The notes beneath the pieces were generated by a model. The model made no database searches, was not told the origin of the DNA, and saw only the letters and a program-made list of their open reading frames with translations. Below are positions 8,995-17,632 of a DNA stretch of 64,000 nt, piece by piece (positions within the stretch are counted from its first letter, which is position 1; every line of letters starts with the position of its first letter). The stretch is from Pseudomonas cremoris (GTDB lineage Bacteria; Pseudomonadota; Gammaproteobacteria; Pseudomonadales; Pseudomonadaceae). Location of the stretch: positions 1-64,000 of the forward strand of contig NZ_JAAXCY010000010.1 in assembly GCF_014230465.1 (NCBI RefSeq), read 5' to 3'. Both the position numbers and the translations under genes were made by a program.

Positions 8995-9488
8995 GTGTAA
9001 GCCCCTTGACCAGTTGGCGATCTATCAATTGATTCGTTAAATATTTAAGTTGTCTCCGGTTCCGAAAACCGGGCGTCAGCGACTGTCTGCCGAATACGGG
9101 CAGGGTCTTGAACCTGATGCATGTAGTCTTGCTGATGAACTGCTACGCAATGGTTTCATAACGAAGACAAGAGGCGTTTGAGCTCCTTGTACCGATCCTT
9201 GCGGGCCGGTCAGCTTCATCAATCTGCCTTGTGGGCAGTGCACATCCGGAAAAAACAGCTCGGCGGTCAGACGAGCTTGTTCAAAACACGTGTTACTAAC
9301 GCTCCCGATCCGGGAGACGTCTCGATAATGCAAGGACAAAAAGGTTACGTCAACGGTTATGTAGTGATTATTTTTGCGCACTACATAAATTCCCGTGGGG
9401 GCGGGGAGATGCGGGGAAATGTGACTTGGGCGTCATTTTTTGGCGGGGCTGGTCGTCGCGTGAAAATAGCTGATTCAACGCAAACCCC
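8995..9488. other. Non-coding gap of about 490 bases with hairpins
   Basis: I see no convincing gene here: short open frames lack ribosome-binding sites and codon bias. Three perfect inverted repeats stand out. They are CCGGTT/AACCGG at 9056-9072, CTCCCG/CGGGAG at 9302-9316, and TATGTAGTG/CACTACATA at 9358-9387. The region is more AT-rich than its neighbours and could hold a small RNA or the leader of the gene at 8665. Confidence 0.4.
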
Positions 9489-9576
9489 TGTGGGAGCGGG
9501 CTTGCGCGCGAATGCGGTGCGTCAGCTAGTAGATATTTAACTGGCCCGCCGCTTTCGCGAGCAAGTCCGCTCCCAT
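9489..9576. repeat. REPIN, slightly degenerate
   Basis: TGTGGGAGCGGGCTTGCGCG and a partner ending AGCAAGTCCGCTCCCAT in inverted orientation, with an AT-rich spacer. Several mismatches against the other copies suggest an older insertion. It separates the non-coding gap from the sirtuin gene. Confidence 0.85.
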
Positions 9577-9599
9577 ATTTCTGATCTGTGGTTTCTGGA

Positions 9600-10445
9600 C
9601 TATCTCAGTCGTTCGACCAGCAATGGCAAAAGGCACTCGCACGACGCCTCGATCTTCACCCGCAACAGCTCATCCCCCCGCGTCTTGCCCAGGTTGATCG
9701 CTATCACCGGTTTGCCTTGCTCCACCATCGCCTTGCACAGCCGAAATGCCGAATAAGCCATCAACGACGACCCCACCACCAATAACCCTTCGGCCTGCTC
9801 CACCGCCGCCATTGCCTTGGCCGCCGTGTCCTGGGCGACGTTCTCGCCGAAGAACACCACATCAGGCTTCAACCGCTCGCCATTGCAATGGGGGCAGTGG
9901 GGCACCTGGAAGCGTGCTTCAAACGCTGGGTCGAGCAGGGTGTCGCCATCGGGTGCTTGCACGGCATCAACGCCAGCCAGGTAGGGGTTCTGGGTTTCCA
10001 TCAGGCGTTGGATCGCGTCGCGCTCGCTGCGTTGCTGGCAATCCAGGCACAGCACTCGGTGGAGGCTGCCGTGCAGTTCGATGACATCGTGGCTTCCGGC
10101 CTGGTCGTGCAAGGTGTCGACGTTCTGCGTGATCAGCCCGCTGATGCGCTGGCGTTGCTGCAGCGTCGCCAGCGCCAAATGGGCTGGGTTCGGCTGGGCA
10201 ATACGGACCCTCGGCCACCCCAGCATGGCTCTTGCCCAATAACGGCGCCGCGCCTGCGGGGTGGCGAGAAATTCCTGATACATCATGGGTGCCTTGCCCC
10301 GGCGCACGCCTTCGCTGTCGCGGTAATCGGGGATGCCCGATGACGTGCTGATGCCTGCGCCGGTCAACACCAGAAAGCGCCGCTCGGCCATGGCCCGGTG
10401 CAGGGTGTCGAGGTGGTCGTCCTGGTGTTCCAGGGTATCGAGCAT
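9600..10445 (-). CDS. SIR2-family NAD-dependent protein deacylase
   Basis: Sirtuin of 281 aa, a cytoplasmic NAD-dependent lysine deacetylase/deacylase. The NAD-binding motif LTGAGISTSSGIPDYR is at residues 27-42, TQNVDTLH at 106-113, the catalytic His at 125 (ELHGS), the zinc Cys pairs at 133/136 and 184/187, and FFGENV follows. The family is complete. The gene is followed by the REPIN and preceded, 8 bases away, by a CBS-domain gene in the same direction, so the two are probably cotranscribed. It belongs to the class with an N-terminal extension rather than the short CobB form. Confidence 0.9.
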   Translation of the reverse strand: MLDTLEHQDDHLDTLHRAMAERRFLVLTGAGISTSSGIPDYRDSEGVRRGKAPMMYQEFLATPQARRRYWARAMLGWPRVRIAQPNPAHLALATLQQRQRISGLITQNVDTLHDQAGSHDVIELHGSLHRVLCLDCQQRSERDAIQRLMETQNPYLAGVDAVQAPDGDTLLDPAFEARFQVPHCPHCNGERLKPDVVFFGENVAQDTAAKAMAAVEQAEGLLVVGSSLMAYSAFRLCKAMVEQGKPVIAINLGKTRGDELLRVKIEASCECLLPLLVERLR

Positions 10446-10453
10446 GGGTTCCC

Positions 10454-10894
10454 CTATTCGCCGCGAATGTACTGCTCCAGCTGTTTGATCAAGTCGGCTT
10501 GTTCGGCAATGGCCTCTTTCACCAGGTCACCGATGGACAGCAAGCCCAGCAGTTGACCTTGTTCGACAACGGGCAGGTGACGCAGATGGCTGTCGGTCAT
10601 GATGTTCATGCATTCATCGACACTCTTGTGGGAATCGACGGTTATTACCGGAGAGCTCATCACTTCGTCGACCCGTGTGGTGACCGACGACAAGCCCTTG
10701 AGTATCAGCTTTCGCGCGTAATCCCGTTCGCTGATGATCCCCACCACCGCGCCTTCCTTGACCACCGGCAAGGCCCCGACGTTTTTCGCCGACATCACCA
10801 CCAGCGCTTCAAACACGGTGTGGTCCCATTCGATGGTGTGGACGTCCTGGTTTTTATGGTCCTTGGCTTTGAGCACTTGTGCGACGGTTTTCAT
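10454..10894 (-). CDS. Tandem CBS-domain protein
   Basis: A 146-aa protein made of two CBS domains (about residues 10-65 and 75-130), a Bateman module that binds adenosyl nucleotides and usually regulates a partner. Motifs GALPVVKEGAVVGIISERDYARK and HLRHLPVVEQGQLLGLLSIGDLVK are typical. ATG 10894 has GGAG 8 bases upstream; an in-frame GTG three codons earlier lies too near that SD. The target is unknown; pairing with a NAD-dependent sirtuin may be meaningful or accidental. Confidence 0.85.
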   Translation of the reverse strand: MKTVAQVLKAKDHKNQDVHTIEWDHTVFEALVVMSAKNVGALPVVKEGAVVGIISERDYARKLILKGLSSVTTRVDEVMSSPVITVDSHKSVDECMNIMTDSHLRHLPVVEQGQLLGLLSIGDLVKEAIAEQADLIKQLEQYIRGE

Positions 10895-11026
10895 GGCGGC
10901 CACTCCGGTGTTGTTGTTAGGAAGTCAGCGGGCTCCCTACAGAATCCTAGACGGCCTGCGCGGCGGCAAGGTCTAAAGCGGCGTTAAACCCGTCGAAAAA
11001 CGTCATTCGCCGGATTTTTTTGATAG

Positions 11027-12967
11027 TTACCCTGCTTTTGTCGGCTTTTTGGCGCGTCTTGGGCTGCCGGTCGTCTTGCGTGGCGCGCTCTTGCGTTTCT
11101 TTTTCCATGGCGTGGCTGCGGGGCCTGCTGGCCCGGTGATGGTCATGCGCATGCCGTTGCAGCGCGCCACTTGCTTACTCATCCAGGCTGCCTGCTTGGC
11201 GACGAATTCTTCCAGGCTCATTTCGCCGCTTTGCACCATGTCCAGCGCCTGCTCCCAGATCGCCGTGGTGCCGGGGTCGGCAATGGCTCTGGGCACGGCG
11301 TCGATCAGGCTGAAGGCCGCCGGCGTGGCCGACAGCGCCTTGCCGTTTTTTACCAGGTAACCGCGGTCGAGCAAGCCCTGGATAATCCCGGCACGCGTGG
11401 CTTCGGTGCCAATGCCGGTGGTGTCCTTGAGCTTTTGCTTGAGCAGCGGGTCCTCCACCAATTTGGCGACGTTTTTCATCGCCTTGATCAAGTCGCCTTC
11501 GGTGAAGGGCTTGGGCGGTTGGGTCCACAGGTCCTTGAGGTTGACCTTGGCCACCGCGTAGTCCTGGCCTTGCACCAATGTCGGCAAGGCCTGTGGTGCG
11601 GGGGCTTCACGGCCCTTGGCGGGCGCCAGGGCTTCGGGCAGGGCGCGTTTCCAGCCTGGCTCGATCACCACTTTGCCCACTGCTCGCAGCGCTTGTCCCG
11701 CGCAATCGAAATCTGCCTGGGTGCGATCGTATTCGTGGTTGGGCAGGAACTGCGCCAAGTAGCGTGCGCGAATCAGGGTGTAGACCGCCCGGTGCTTGCC
11801 AGTGAGTTGGCCTACATCCTTGCCGGCGCCGGTGGGGATGATGCCGTGGTGGGCGCTGACCTTAGCGTCGTTCCAGGCTCGCGAGCGGCGTTGGGGGTCT
11901 ATATGCGGCATCAACTCGTTCACCGCCGTATCGGCGCGTCCCAACGCGGCGAGGATCTTCGGTGCTTCGCTGTGCTGGCTTACGGGCAAGTAGCCGCAGT
12001 CACTGCGGGGGTAGGTGATGACTTTGTGGGTTTCGTAGAGAGACTGGGCGATATCCAGGGTCTCCTGGGCACCGAGGCCGAGTTTTTTGGAGCAAATCTC
12101 CTGCAAGGTGCCCAGGTCGAAGGGCAGGGGCGCCACTTCACGCATGCGTTCGGTCCGCAGCTTGACCAGTCGCGCACTGGCGGCGTGGGTCATGGCGTCG
12201 GCCGCCGCTTGAGCCAATTGCGGGTTGAGGCATCGGCCCTGATCGTCACAGGCGTCCTCAGCGGCACGCCATTGGGCGGTGAACGTCATACGCTCGTGGA
12301 GCAGGTCCACGTCAATCGCCCAGTACGCCACCGGCACAAAATCCGCGATGCTGCGGTCGCGGTCCACCACCAGGCGCAATGTGGGCGTTTGCACCCGGCC
12401 CACCGGCAACACACCTTGATAACCCGATTGACGCCCGAGCAAGGTAAACAACCGGCTCATGTTCATGCCGATCAGCCAGTCTGCGCGAGAGCGGCCGAGA
12501 GCCGAGTGATACAGGCTGAAGGTTTCGGCGCCGGGCTTGAGGGCGGCCAGGGCCTTGCGAATGGAGGCGTCGTCGAGCGCCGACAACCACAAACGCTGGA
12601 TTTGCCCTCGATAGCGACAATGTTCTACCAGCTCGCGGGCGATCATCTCGCCTTCACGGTCGGCGTCGGTGGCGATCACCAGTTCCTGGGCTTCCCCCAG
12701 CAAGCGCTTGACGGCCTTGAACTGGCTGGCGGTCTTGGGCTTGACCCGCATCTTCCATTTTTCCGGGACGATGGGCAGGTCGGCCAGCACCCAGCGTTTG
12801 TACTTTTCGTCGTAGGCGTCGGGCGGGGCGGTTTCCAGCAGGTGGCCGATGCACCAGGTGACCGTGACGCCATTGCCCAACCAGCAGCCATCACCTCGGC
12901 GACTGGCGCCGAGCACGGCCGCGATGTCCTTGGCCTGGGAGGGTTTTTCACAGAGGTACAGCCGCAT
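11027..12967 (-). CDS. topB: DNA topoisomerase III
   Basis: Type IA topoisomerase of 646 aa that decatenates DNA. The N-terminal TOPRIM domain starts MRLYLCEKPSQAKDIAAVLG and includes the acidic triad region VIATDADREGEMIARE (about residues 98-113). The active-site tyrosine lies in the domain ending VITYPRSDCGYLP (about residues 325-337). The C-terminal tail is very basic (KKKRKSAPRKTTGSPRRAKKP), a DNA-binding extension usual in Pseudomonas TopB. ATG 12967 is chosen by homology to other TopB N-termini; no good SD is visible. It appears monocistronic. Confidence 0.93.
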   Translation of the reverse strand: MRLYLCEKPSQAKDIAAVLGASRRGDGCWLGNGVTVTWCIGHLLETAPPDAYDEKYKRWVLADLPIVPEKWKMRVKPKTASQFKAVKRLLGEAQELVIATDADREGEMIARELVEHCRYRGQIQRLWLSALDDASIRKALAALKPGAETFSLYHSALGRSRADWLIGMNMSRLFTLLGRQSGYQGVLPVGRVQTPTLRLVVDRDRSIADFVPVAYWAIDVDLLHERMTFTAQWRAAEDACDDQGRCLNPQLAQAAADAMTHAASARLVKLRTERMREVAPLPFDLGTLQEICSKKLGLGAQETLDIAQSLYETHKVITYPRSDCGYLPVSQHSEAPKILAALGRADTAVNELMPHIDPQRRSRAWNDAKVSAHHGIIPTGAGKDVGQLTGKHRAVYTLIRARYLAQFLPNHEYDRTQADFDCAGQALRAVGKVVIEPGWKRALPEALAPAKGREAPAPQALPTLVQGQDYAVAKVNLKDLWTQPPKPFTEGDLIKAMKNVAKLVEDPLLKQKLKDTTGIGTEATRAGIIQGLLDRGYLVKNGKALSATPAAFSLIDAVPRAIADPGTTAIWEQALDMVQSGEMSLEEFVAKQAAWMSKQVARCNGMRMTITGPAGPAATPWKKKRKSAPRKTTGSPRRAKKPTKAG

Positions 12968-13080
12968 GGTCGCCACATCAGATCGGGTTGATGGTGTGCA
13001 GGATGCTCAGTAAGCCGCGTTTGATCAACCTTTATCTGTATGGATGTACAGCAATTTGTGTGACGACCACACAAGCAAAT

Positions 13081-13106
13081 GTGGGAGCGGGCAAGCCGGC
13101 TCCCAC
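13081..13106. repeat. Compact REP-like palindrome
   Basis: GTGGGAGC and GGCTCCCAC flank GGGCAAGCC, a solo relative of the REP family. It sits between the topB promoter and the end of the MHS transporter gene. Confidence 0.7.
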
Positions 13107-13135
13107 AGGGGATCTCCTGTGTTCAGGCGATCAGG

Positions 13136-14761
13136 TTAGTTATTGTCGATATCCACGTGGCGGGTTTCCTTGAGGCAGATCATCCCCACGATCAAACTCA
13201 CCCCCGTCACCACCACCGGGTACCACAGGCCGTAGAAGATATCCCCGGTGTACACCACCAGCGCAAACGACACGGTCGGCAGGAACCCGCCAAACCAGCC
13301 GTTACCGATGTGGTAGGGCAGGGACATCGAGGTGTAGCGGATACGCGTTGGAAACAACTCCACCATCAACGCCGCCAACGGCCCGTAGCACATGGCCGCA
13401 ATCAGGATCAGCGCGACGATCAGCACCACCACCATCACCTTGTTGACCTGGGCCACATCCGCCGAAGTCGGATAGCCGGCCAGGGTCACGGCACCGCGCA
13501 GGGCCGCTTCGTCAAAGCCGTCGATACGCACTTCGCCGACGCTCACCTGTACCGGGCTGCCTGCAGGTGCCGCAGCGCTGCTGTAGGGCAGGCCTTGCTT
13601 GACCAGGAAGGTCTTGACCTTGTCACACGGGCTATCAAATTTCGCTTTGCCCACCGGGTCGAACTGGAAGGTGCAGGTGGCCGGATCAGCCAGCACAGTG
13701 ATCGGCGCCTGATGGGTCGCCTGGTCCATCGCCGGGTTGGTGTAGTGCGCCAGGCTCTTGAAGATCGGGAAGTACAGTACGGTCGCCAGCAGCAGGCCGA
13801 GCATCAGTACGGGTTTGCGCCCGACTTTGTCGGACAGCCAGCCAAAGAAGATAAAGAACGGCGCGCCAATCACCACGCTGATGATCAGCAGCATGTTGGC
13901 CAGGGCAGGGTCCATTTTGAGGAACTGGGTGAGGAAGAACAGCACATAGAATTGCGCCGCATAGAAGGTTACCGCTTGTCCGCCGTTGATGCTGAACAGC
14001 GCGATCAGCACCACCTTGAGGTTTTCCCACTTGCCGAACGAATCACGGATCGGCGACTTGCTGGACTTGCCTTCCTCTTTCATTTTCAAGAAGGCCGGCG
14101 ACTCGTGCAGGCTCATGCGGATCCAGGTGGAAATGCCCAGCAGCACGATGGAAAACAGGAACGGAATGCGCCAGCCCCACACTTCGAACTGGTCACCGGT
14201 GAAGTACCGGCACGCCAGCACTACCAGCAGCGACAGCAGCAGGCCGAGGGTGGCGGTGGATTGAATCCAACTGGTATGGAAGCCACGCTTGCCCGCAGGT
14301 GCATGCTCGGCCACGTAGGTCGCTGCACCGCCGTATTCGCCGCCCAACGCCAGGCCTTGCAGCATGCGCAGCACGATCAGGATGATCGGTGCCGCAATGC
14401 CAATGCTGGCATACGTCGGCAGGAGCCCGACGCAGAACGTCGCCACGCCCATCAGGATGATGGTGACCAGGAAGGTGTACTTGCGCCCGATCATGTCCCC
14501 CAGGCGTCCGAATACCAACGCGCCGAACGGGCGCACTACAAAGCCCGCGGCAAAGGCCATCAACGCAAAGATAAAGGCCGTGGTGTCGTTGACCCCGGCA
14601 AAGAACTGTTTGCTGATGACCGCCGCCAGGGCGCCGTAGAGGAAAAAGTCATACCACTCGAACACCGTCCCGAGGGAGGAGGCGAAGATGACTTTCTTTG
14701 AGTCGTTACTGGTGCTGGCGGCATTGACCGCCGAGCCCAAGGGTTGAGCATGTTCTGACAT
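13136..14761 (-). CDS. MHS-family (MFS) metabolite:H+ symporter
   Basis: Inner-membrane transporter of 541 aa with 12 predicted helices and the MHS signature SSLGTVFEWYDFFLYG near the N-terminus, plus GRLGDMIGRKYTF (loop 2-3) and GWLSDKVGRKPVL (loop 8-9). An unusual feature is a soluble loop of about 95 residues between helices 9 and 10, containing two cysteines (TCTFQFDPVG, DSPCDKV). This loop is seen in a subset of MHS proteins. SD GAGGG is 7 bases from the ATG. The GMC oxidoreductase gene ends 66 bases upstream on the same strand, so uptake and oxidation of one substrate are plausible. Confidence 0.88.
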   Translation of the reverse strand: MSEHAQPLGSAVNAASTSNDSKKVIFASSLGTVFEWYDFFLYGALAAVISKQFFAGVNDTTAFIFALMAFAAGFVVRPFGALVFGRLGDMIGRKYTFLVTIILMGVATFCVGLLPTYASIGIAAPIILIVLRMLQGLALGGEYGGAATYVAEHAPAGKRGFHTSWIQSTATLGLLLSLLVVLACRYFTGDQFEVWGWRIPFLFSIVLLGISTWIRMSLHESPAFLKMKEEGKSSKSPIRDSFGKWENLKVVLIALFSINGGQAVTFYAAQFYVLFFLTQFLKMDPALANMLLIISVVIGAPFFIFFGWLSDKVGRKPVLMLGLLLATVLYFPIFKSLAHYTNPAMDQATHQAPITVLADPATCTFQFDPVGKAKFDSPCDKVKTFLVKQGLPYSSAAAPAGSPVQVSVGEVRIDGFDEAALRGAVTLAGYPTSADVAQVNKVMVVVLIVALILIAAMCYGPLAALMVELFPTRIRYTSMSLPYHIGNGWFGGFLPTVSFALVVYTGDIFYGLWYPVVVTGVSLIVGMICLKETRHVDIDNN

Positions 14762-14787
14762 CGGGTAGCCCTCACAGTGATTATTTA

Positions 14788-14795
14788 TTGTTGTT
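14788..14795 (-). promoter_or_regulatory. Candidate Hfq/Crc site, MHS transporter
   Basis: AACAACAA on the transcript, about 27 bases upstream of the transporter ATG and followed by AATAATC, matches AAnAAnAA. Confidence 0.45.
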
Positions 14796-14826
14796 CCACT
14801 GTCGGCGCCAGTCTCGGCGCCGCTAT

Positions 14827-16473
14827 TCAGATTGCATGAACCAGTTCTCTCTCCGGGGCGAGGCTCCTTGTATTCGGCGAAAGGATCAGCTGTGCGGCTT
14901 TCTCCGCGATCATCAGCGTAGGTGAACAGGTATTGCCGGACGTGATGCGCGGCATGATCGAGGCGTCGGCGATACGCAGGCCGGGCACACCGTGCACTCG
15001 CAGCTGAGCGTCGACCACCGCATCCTTGTCACTGCCCATGCGGCAGGTACCGACCGGATGGAAGATTGTAGTACCGATGCGCGCTGCCGCTTCGTGCAGT
15101 TGCTCCTCGGTCTGCAACGAGTCGCCGGGCAAGTACTCCACCGGCTTGAATTGGCTCAGGGCCGGCGCGGCGACGATGCGCCGGGTCAGGCGAATGGCAT
15201 CGGCGGCCACGCGCAAATCTTCCGGGTGGCTGAGGTAGTTGGGTTGTATCAGCGGGGCATCCGCCGGGTTGGCTGAGCGGATATCCACGCGACCACGGCT
15301 TTGCGGACGCAGGTCGCAGACGGACGCGGTAAACGCCGGGAATGCGTGCAGCGGTTCGCCGAAACGCTCCAGGGACAGCGGTTGTACGTGGTATTCGAGG
15401 TTGGCCGAAGTCTGTTGCGCACTGGAGCGCGCAAACGCGCCCAGTTGGCTGGGCGCCATCGACAGCGGGCCGCTACGGTCGTACAGGTAGCGCAGGCCCA
15501 TGCCCATCTTGCCCCACACCGAACCTGCGATCTGGTTGAGGGTGCGGGCGTTTTCCAGTTTGTAGATCAGCCGTAGTTGCAGGTGGTCCTGCAGGTTGCC
15601 GCCAACGCCGGGCAATTCGTGCAGCACCTCGATGCCCAGCGGTTTGAGCACGCTGGACGGGCCGATTCCCGAGCGTTGCAGAATCCCTGGCGAGCCAACG
15701 GAGCCCGCACACAGGATGATTTCCTGGCGTGCTTTCCAGCTCACTTGCTGCCCGTGCTGGCGTCCGACCACCTGTGAGGCTCGGCCGTTTTCCAGTAGCA
15801 CGCGGTCCACTTCCACTTCGGTCAGCACGGTGAGGTTGGGGCGCTGGCGGATCGGCTTGAGAAACGCCTTGGCCGCGTTCCAGCGCACGCCGGATTTCTG
15901 GTTGACCTGGAAATAGCCGCAGCCTTCGTTATCGCCCTTGTTGAAGTCGTCGATCTTGGCAATGCCACTCTGCGCCGCCGCGTCGCGGAACCCATCCAGG
16001 ATCGGCCAGTGCAGGCGCTGTTGCTCGACCCGCCACTCGCCGCCGTCGCTGTGGAATGGCGAGCTGCCGGCAAAATGGTTTTCGCTCTGTTTGAACAGTG
16101 GCAGCACATCCTTCCAAGCCCAGCCTTCGTTGCCTTGCGCTGCCCAGCCGTCGTAATCCTGGGCCTGGCCACGCATGTAGATCATGCCGTTGATGGATGA
16201 GCAGCCGCCCAGCACTTTGCCGCGTGGATAGCTCAGCGCACGGCCTTGCAGGCCTTCCTGGGCTTCGGTCTTGAAGCACCAGTCGGTGCGCGGGTTACCG
16301 ATGCAGAAGAGGTATCCGACGGGGATATGAATCCAGGGGTAATTGTCGCGGCCACCGGCTTCCAGCAGTAGGACACGGTGGGCGGGGTTGGCGGAAAGTC
16401 GATTGGCCAGCAGGCAGCCTGCGGGGCCGGCGCCTACGACGATGTAATCGTATTCAGCAGTAGCAATGGGCAT
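14827..16473 (-). CDS. GMC-family FAD oxidoreductase (choline/alcohol dehydrogenase-like)
   Basis: FAD-dependent alcohol dehydrogenase of 548 aa. The dinucleotide-binding motif DYIVVGAGPAGCLLANRL lies at residues 9-26 with the FAD-ribose Glu at LLLEAGG. The GMC signature 1 GKVLGGCSSINGMIYMRGQ (about 85-103) and signature 2 GSVGSPGILQRSGIG are present, with catalytic His in TIFHPVGTCRMG near residue 475. It resembles the BetA/AlkJ class, but the choline genes betI and betB are absent. Regulator and transporter flank it: divergent LysR upstream, MHS symporter downstream. The substrate is unknown. Confidence 0.88.
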   Translation of the reverse strand: MPIATAEYDYIVVGAGPAGCLLANRLSANPAHRVLLLEAGGRDNYPWIHIPVGYLFCIGNPRTDWCFKTEAQEGLQGRALSYPRGKVLGGCSSINGMIYMRGQAQDYDGWAAQGNEGWAWKDVLPLFKQSENHFAGSSPFHSDGGEWRVEQQRLHWPILDGFRDAAAQSGIAKIDDFNKGDNEGCGYFQVNQKSGVRWNAAKAFLKPIRQRPNLTVLTEVEVDRVLLENGRASQVVGRQHGQQVSWKARQEIILCAGSVGSPGILQRSGIGPSSVLKPLGIEVLHELPGVGGNLQDHLQLRLIYKLENARTLNQIAGSVWGKMGMGLRYLYDRSGPLSMAPSQLGAFARSSAQQTSANLEYHVQPLSLERFGEPLHAFPAFTASVCDLRPQSRGRVDIRSANPADAPLIQPNYLSHPEDLRVAADAIRLTRRIVAAPALSQFKPVEYLPGDSLQTEEQLHEAAARIGTTIFHPVGTCRMGSDKDAVVDAQLRVHGVPGLRIADASIMPRITSGNTCSPTLMIAEKAAQLILSPNTRSLAPERELVHAI

Positions 16474-16491
16474 TTAAGGTCTCGCATGTTT

Positions 16492-16499
16492 TTCTTATT
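16492..16499 (-). promoter_or_regulatory. Candidate Hfq/Crc site, GMC oxidoreductase
   Basis: AATAAGAA on the transcript about 20 bases upstream of the ATG, continuing as an A-rich run, matches AAnAAnAA. Confidence 0.45.
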
Positions 16500-16602
16500 G
16501 GCTCCATCCTAGTTGTTAGTTTTCGTCTTAAAAATGTTAGTTTTTACCCAGCTGCTGTGCGTTTTTAAACAGCACGACCCGAGCCCGCACAATGGAGGTG
16601 TC

Positions 16603-17496
16603 ATGTTCGACTGGAATGACCTGCGTTATTTTCTGGAGTTGCAACGCAGCGGCCGCCTGCTTACCGCCGCGCAGCGCCTGAAAACCACGCATGCCACCGT
16701 GGCCCGGCATATCGAGGCCATCGAGAAGAGCCTGGGCACCGCGTTGTTCGTGCAGCACGCCCAGGGTTACGAACTGACTCCCGCCGGCGAAGCCCTGCTC
16801 AAGCACGCCGAGGCCATGGAAAACGTCGCGCTGCTGGCCGAAGACGAACTCACCCATTCCGCCGCGCCCCTGGGCAAGATCCGTCTCGGCGTAGCCGAAG
16901 GCTTGGGCGTGATGTTCCTCGCCAGCCGCATGGGCGGGCTGTTCGAACGTTACCCGGGACTGGAAGTGGAACTGGTTGCCGTGCCGCGCTTCGTCAGCAT
17001 CCTTAACCGCGAAGCGGAGATCAGCATCCACCTGGAGCGTCCCAGCGTTGATCAACTGGTCACGCGCAAACTCACCGACTACCGCTTGGCGCTGTATGCC
17101 AGCCGCGCCTACCTGGAGCGCAACCCGCCGATTGAAAAGCGTGAAGACCTCGCGGCCCATTCCTGGATCGATTATGTCGATGACCTGTTGTTCAGCCAGG
17201 AACTGAAGTTCCTCAGCAGCTTCTGCCGCAACCCCAAGGTGGTGTTCCACAGCACCAGCGTGATCGCCCAGCATCAGGCGGCGCGCTCGGGATTGGGCAT
17301 CGCGGTGTTGCCGTGTTTTATGGCCGCTGGCGATCCGGACCTGGTGGCGTTGCTGCCGGGGGAGTGCATCCAGCGAAGTTACTGGATCAGCTCGCGCAGG
17401 GAGCTGCATAAATCGGTGCGGCTGAGGGTGTTGTGGGATTACGTGGTGGAATTGTGCGCGCGGGAGCAAGGCTTGCTCCTCGGCGAATCCAACTGA
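16603..17496 (+). CDS. LysR-family regulator divergent from GMC oxidoreductase
   Basis: LysR regulator of 297 aa starting MFDWNDLRYFLELQRSGRLLTAAQRL, with the HTH in residues about 5-60 and the effector domain after about residue 90. The ATG at 16603 follows GGAGGTG; an in-frame start 90 bases upstream has no SD and lies in the divergent promoter. The 130-base spacer to the GMC gene is AT-rich with duplicated TTAGTTTT motifs. Control of the GMC/MHS pair is inferred from the divergent arrangement. Confidence 0.88.
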   Translation: MFDWNDLRYFLELQRSGRLLTAAQRLKTTHATVARHIEAIEKSLGTALFVQHAQGYELTPAGEALLKHAEAMENVALLAEDELTHSAAPLGKIRLGVAEGLGVMFLASRMGGLFERYPGLEVELVAVPRFVSILNREAEISIHLERPSVDQLVTRKLTDYRLALYASRAYLERNPPIEKREDLAAHSWIDYVDDLLFSQELKFLSSFCRNPKVVFHSTSVIAQHQAARSGLGIAVLPCFMAAGDPDLVALLPGECIQRSYWISSRRELHKSVRLRVLWDYVVELCAREQGLLLGESN

Positions 17497-17515
17497 CCTA
17501 ATCCGGATTAAAACT

Positions 17516-17603
17516 GTTGGAACGGGCTTGCTCGCGAAGGCGATGTGTCAGTCGATTCATTCGCGTCTGACACACCGCCTTCGCGAGCAAGCCCGCTCCC
17601 ACA
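17516..17603. repeat. REPIN between convergent genes
   Basis: Inverted REP copies (AACGGGCTTGCTCGCGAAGG and its partner CGCGAGCAAGCCCGCTCCCA) with a second internal inverted repeat TGTCAG/CTGACA. It lies between the stops of the LysR gene and the convergent repair gene. Confidence 0.9.
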
Positions 17604-17632
17604 TTGGATCTGCGTGGGTTCAATGCATGGTG

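Noticed and set aside
9076..9381. Possible 101-aa gene on the minus strand in the gap after the hypothetical gene
   Set aside because: No SD, biased composition and no domain; kept as non-coding.
11171..12991. Plus-strand frame of about 600 codons over topB
   Set aside because: Antisense shadow of a complete topoisomerase III gene with TOPRIM and basic tail.
13079..14701. Plus-strand frame over the MHS transporter
   Set aside because: Translation is dominated by His, Gln and Arg runs typical of antisense membrane-protein code; the transporter on the other strand is unambiguous.
14827..16473. Choline dehydrogenase (betA)
   Set aside because: GMC signature fits, but betI, betB and choline transporters are absent and the regulator is LysR-type; kept as generic GMC.
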